Positions 62,769 through 64,000 of a stretch of DNA of 64,000 bases are shown here, piece after piece. How positions within the stretch are numbered: position 1 is the stretch's first letter; each line of letters begins with the position of its first letter. The DNA is from Tribonema minus (taxonomy: Eukaryota; Sar; Xanthophyceae; Tribonematales; Tribonemataceae), in assembly GCA_017506865.1 (NCBI GenBank), contig JAFCMP010000223.1, forward strand, positions 1,674,001 through 1,738,000. Reading direction: 5' to 3'. The translations under genes and the position numbers were made by a program. Under the pieces are notes generated by a model that saw only the letters and a program-made list of their open reading frames with translations, was not told the origin of the DNA and did not search any database.

Positions 62769-64000
62769 GCACCGCTGTGAGGCGCGAGCTCTACGAGGTG
62801 AAGCGCTGGCGCATCGGGAGGCTCGCCAAGGCGCTGCGGAGGTGCTCAATGCGAAGGCCCGACTGAAGGAGCTCATTTGTGAGTGCCTGGGCGAGTGCAC
62901 CAAGGTCTGCGACAGGTGAGGACTGTGCACAAAGCGCACGCAATGCAGCACCTGCTGCATTGTACTGGAACACGTAGGCTGTGAAACCTGTCAGTGGCTT
63001 TTGTGTTCGCGCCGCAGAGCGCACACAGAGCTCCTCAGCCATTACTTCTTCCGTTCACGCGCCGTACAACGCACATAGAGACATAGAGGTCATCAGTCGT
63101 CCAATGCTGCTTCATTCTTTGCTTCAACATGCATGCTGTTTTGTGGCCATGTGCTAGGACGGACGAGGAAGCAGCGGCCATCTCCAACGCCTGCAGCCGA
63201 GCTCTGGACCGCCTGTCCCGAGATGTGCAATGGCGCACGCTGTGCTTGCGCATGGAGTTCGATGCAAATGGTGAACTGCTGATAAGGCACTTGGCGGCCG
63301 ATCAGGTTGACGCTGACACTGGAGAAGCTGGTTTGGATGTCGCGCTGCAGCAGCGCTTGGAGAGGCTTGCACACAAGAAGCTGCCCCAACCGGACAGTCC
63401 CTGGCAGGTACATCAGCTCAGTACTTGTCATCATGTCGTGATGTGAACCATTGTTGACTAATACTGCATTGGAGCATATGACTGACAAGCAGCGCTGCGC
63501 TGCCAGCTACGTGCCTCACTGCGTCACGCAGAGGCAGCAGACATCTGTTCAGATGCACAGCATGGCTCTCAAACAAGAGTAAATTCGCAGCCGCAGCATG
63601 ATGCGCAGGGACTGAAGCCGTGTGTGCGTGACAAGTGTGCTTGCAAGTCTGGTGCCCGACAGAGATGACCTGCACGCTTCCCTGGCGTGCACAACGTGCA
63701 TTCACGAGGCACGGCTCCCCGTGCTTGCCGCTACCGCCGCTGCAGGTACACAGTGTTCTACTGTTGCAACGCTCAGCTCACCCCGAGCCTCACCCAAGCA
63801 GCGACGCCGACCAAGCAGCAGCGCAACAACACGCTGCTGCGCGGGTGCGGCTGGTGGCTCACGCAGCCTCGCTCAGCAGCGTGTGTGGCTCGCTGCTGCC
63901 CAATGCTGCAGCAGCGCTCGGCGCAGGCGCAGGCGGCAGCGACTGGCGCGCGCAGCTGCGACTGCAAGAGGGCATGTATGTATCGCCGCGGGCGCTGGGG
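62769..64000 (+). CDS. Unrecognised gene, partial, at least three exons, runs off the window
   Basis: Exons 62769-62915, 63158-63407 and 63746-64000 (open at the window end) keep phase (2,0) with GT-AG sites. The translation is helical: VLNAKARLKELICECLGECT, then TDEEAAAISNACSRALDRLS and LRMEFDANGELLIRHLAADQ, then LQQRLERLAHKKL. The last exon is Ala-rich with a final QEGMYVSPRALG. The 5' end is missing; the incoming phase of the first listed exon implies an upstream exon. In that exon the other frame also looks coding (RRELYEVKRWRIGRLAKAL), so a frameshift or a different junction is possible. No family is recognised; a coiled-coil complex subunit is a guess. Confidence 0.55.

Overview
This is a window of nuclear DNA from a eukaryote, probably a protist and plausibly an alga. 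Genes are split by GT-AG introns of about 90-2000 bp, coding exons are GC-rich with long Ala/Gly/Pro codon runs, and TTAGGG-type telomere-like tracts are scattered through introns on both strands. No operons or bacterial features are seen. The TTAGGG repeat and the gene content (plant-like kanadaptin, NEDD1, costars protein, GT14 enzyme) would fit a stramenopile alga, but I cannot fix the lineage from sequence alone.

Layout. 1.2-2.3 kb: a degenerate satellite containing an exact-length 277-bp duplication. 3.85-8.48 kb (-): a complete five-exon mitochondrial dihydrolipoamide dehydrogenase. 9.7-11.55 kb (-): a two-exon FAM185A-like (DUF4097) protein. It is divergent, only 42 bp start-to-start, from 11.59-14.14 kb (+), a five-exon protein faintly like Hri1. 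14-25 kb: gene-poor, with a TIR element (21.5 kb), an inverted duplication of a p300/CBP-type acetyltransferase exon (22.7-23.3 kb) and a tRNA-like gene (23.66 kb). 25.3-34.9 kb (+): an eight-exon membrane-anchored protein with two glycosyltransferase domains. 36.8-38.5 kb (-): a costars/ABRACL protein, divergent from 38.6-42.8 kb (+), a GT14 core-2/I-branching type enzyme. 44.8-48.5 kb (-): NEDD1. 53.0-54.2 kb (-): an unrecognised 151-residue protein. 54.7-62.2 kb (-): an eight-exon kanadaptin with an N-terminal FHA domain. 62.8 kb to the end (+): an unrecognised gene running off the window. In every complete model the exon phases match and the summed coding length is a multiple of three; these models were joined by hand at GT/AG sites.

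The most unusual signal is what I call exon-edge echoes. At eight exon boundaries in five unrelated genes, the adjoining intron holds two to five tandem, progressively decayed copies of the last or first 20-80 bp of the neighbouring exon plus about 50-90 bp of intron. Copies are spaced roughly 110-180 bp apart. Some echo splice sites are intact, others are precisely broken. Many of the intronic arms carry the heptamer TTGAAGT/ACTTCAA, and TTAGGG-like tracts lie inside or beside several arrays. Together these suggest a recurrent process that lengthens introns by re-copying the splice junction.
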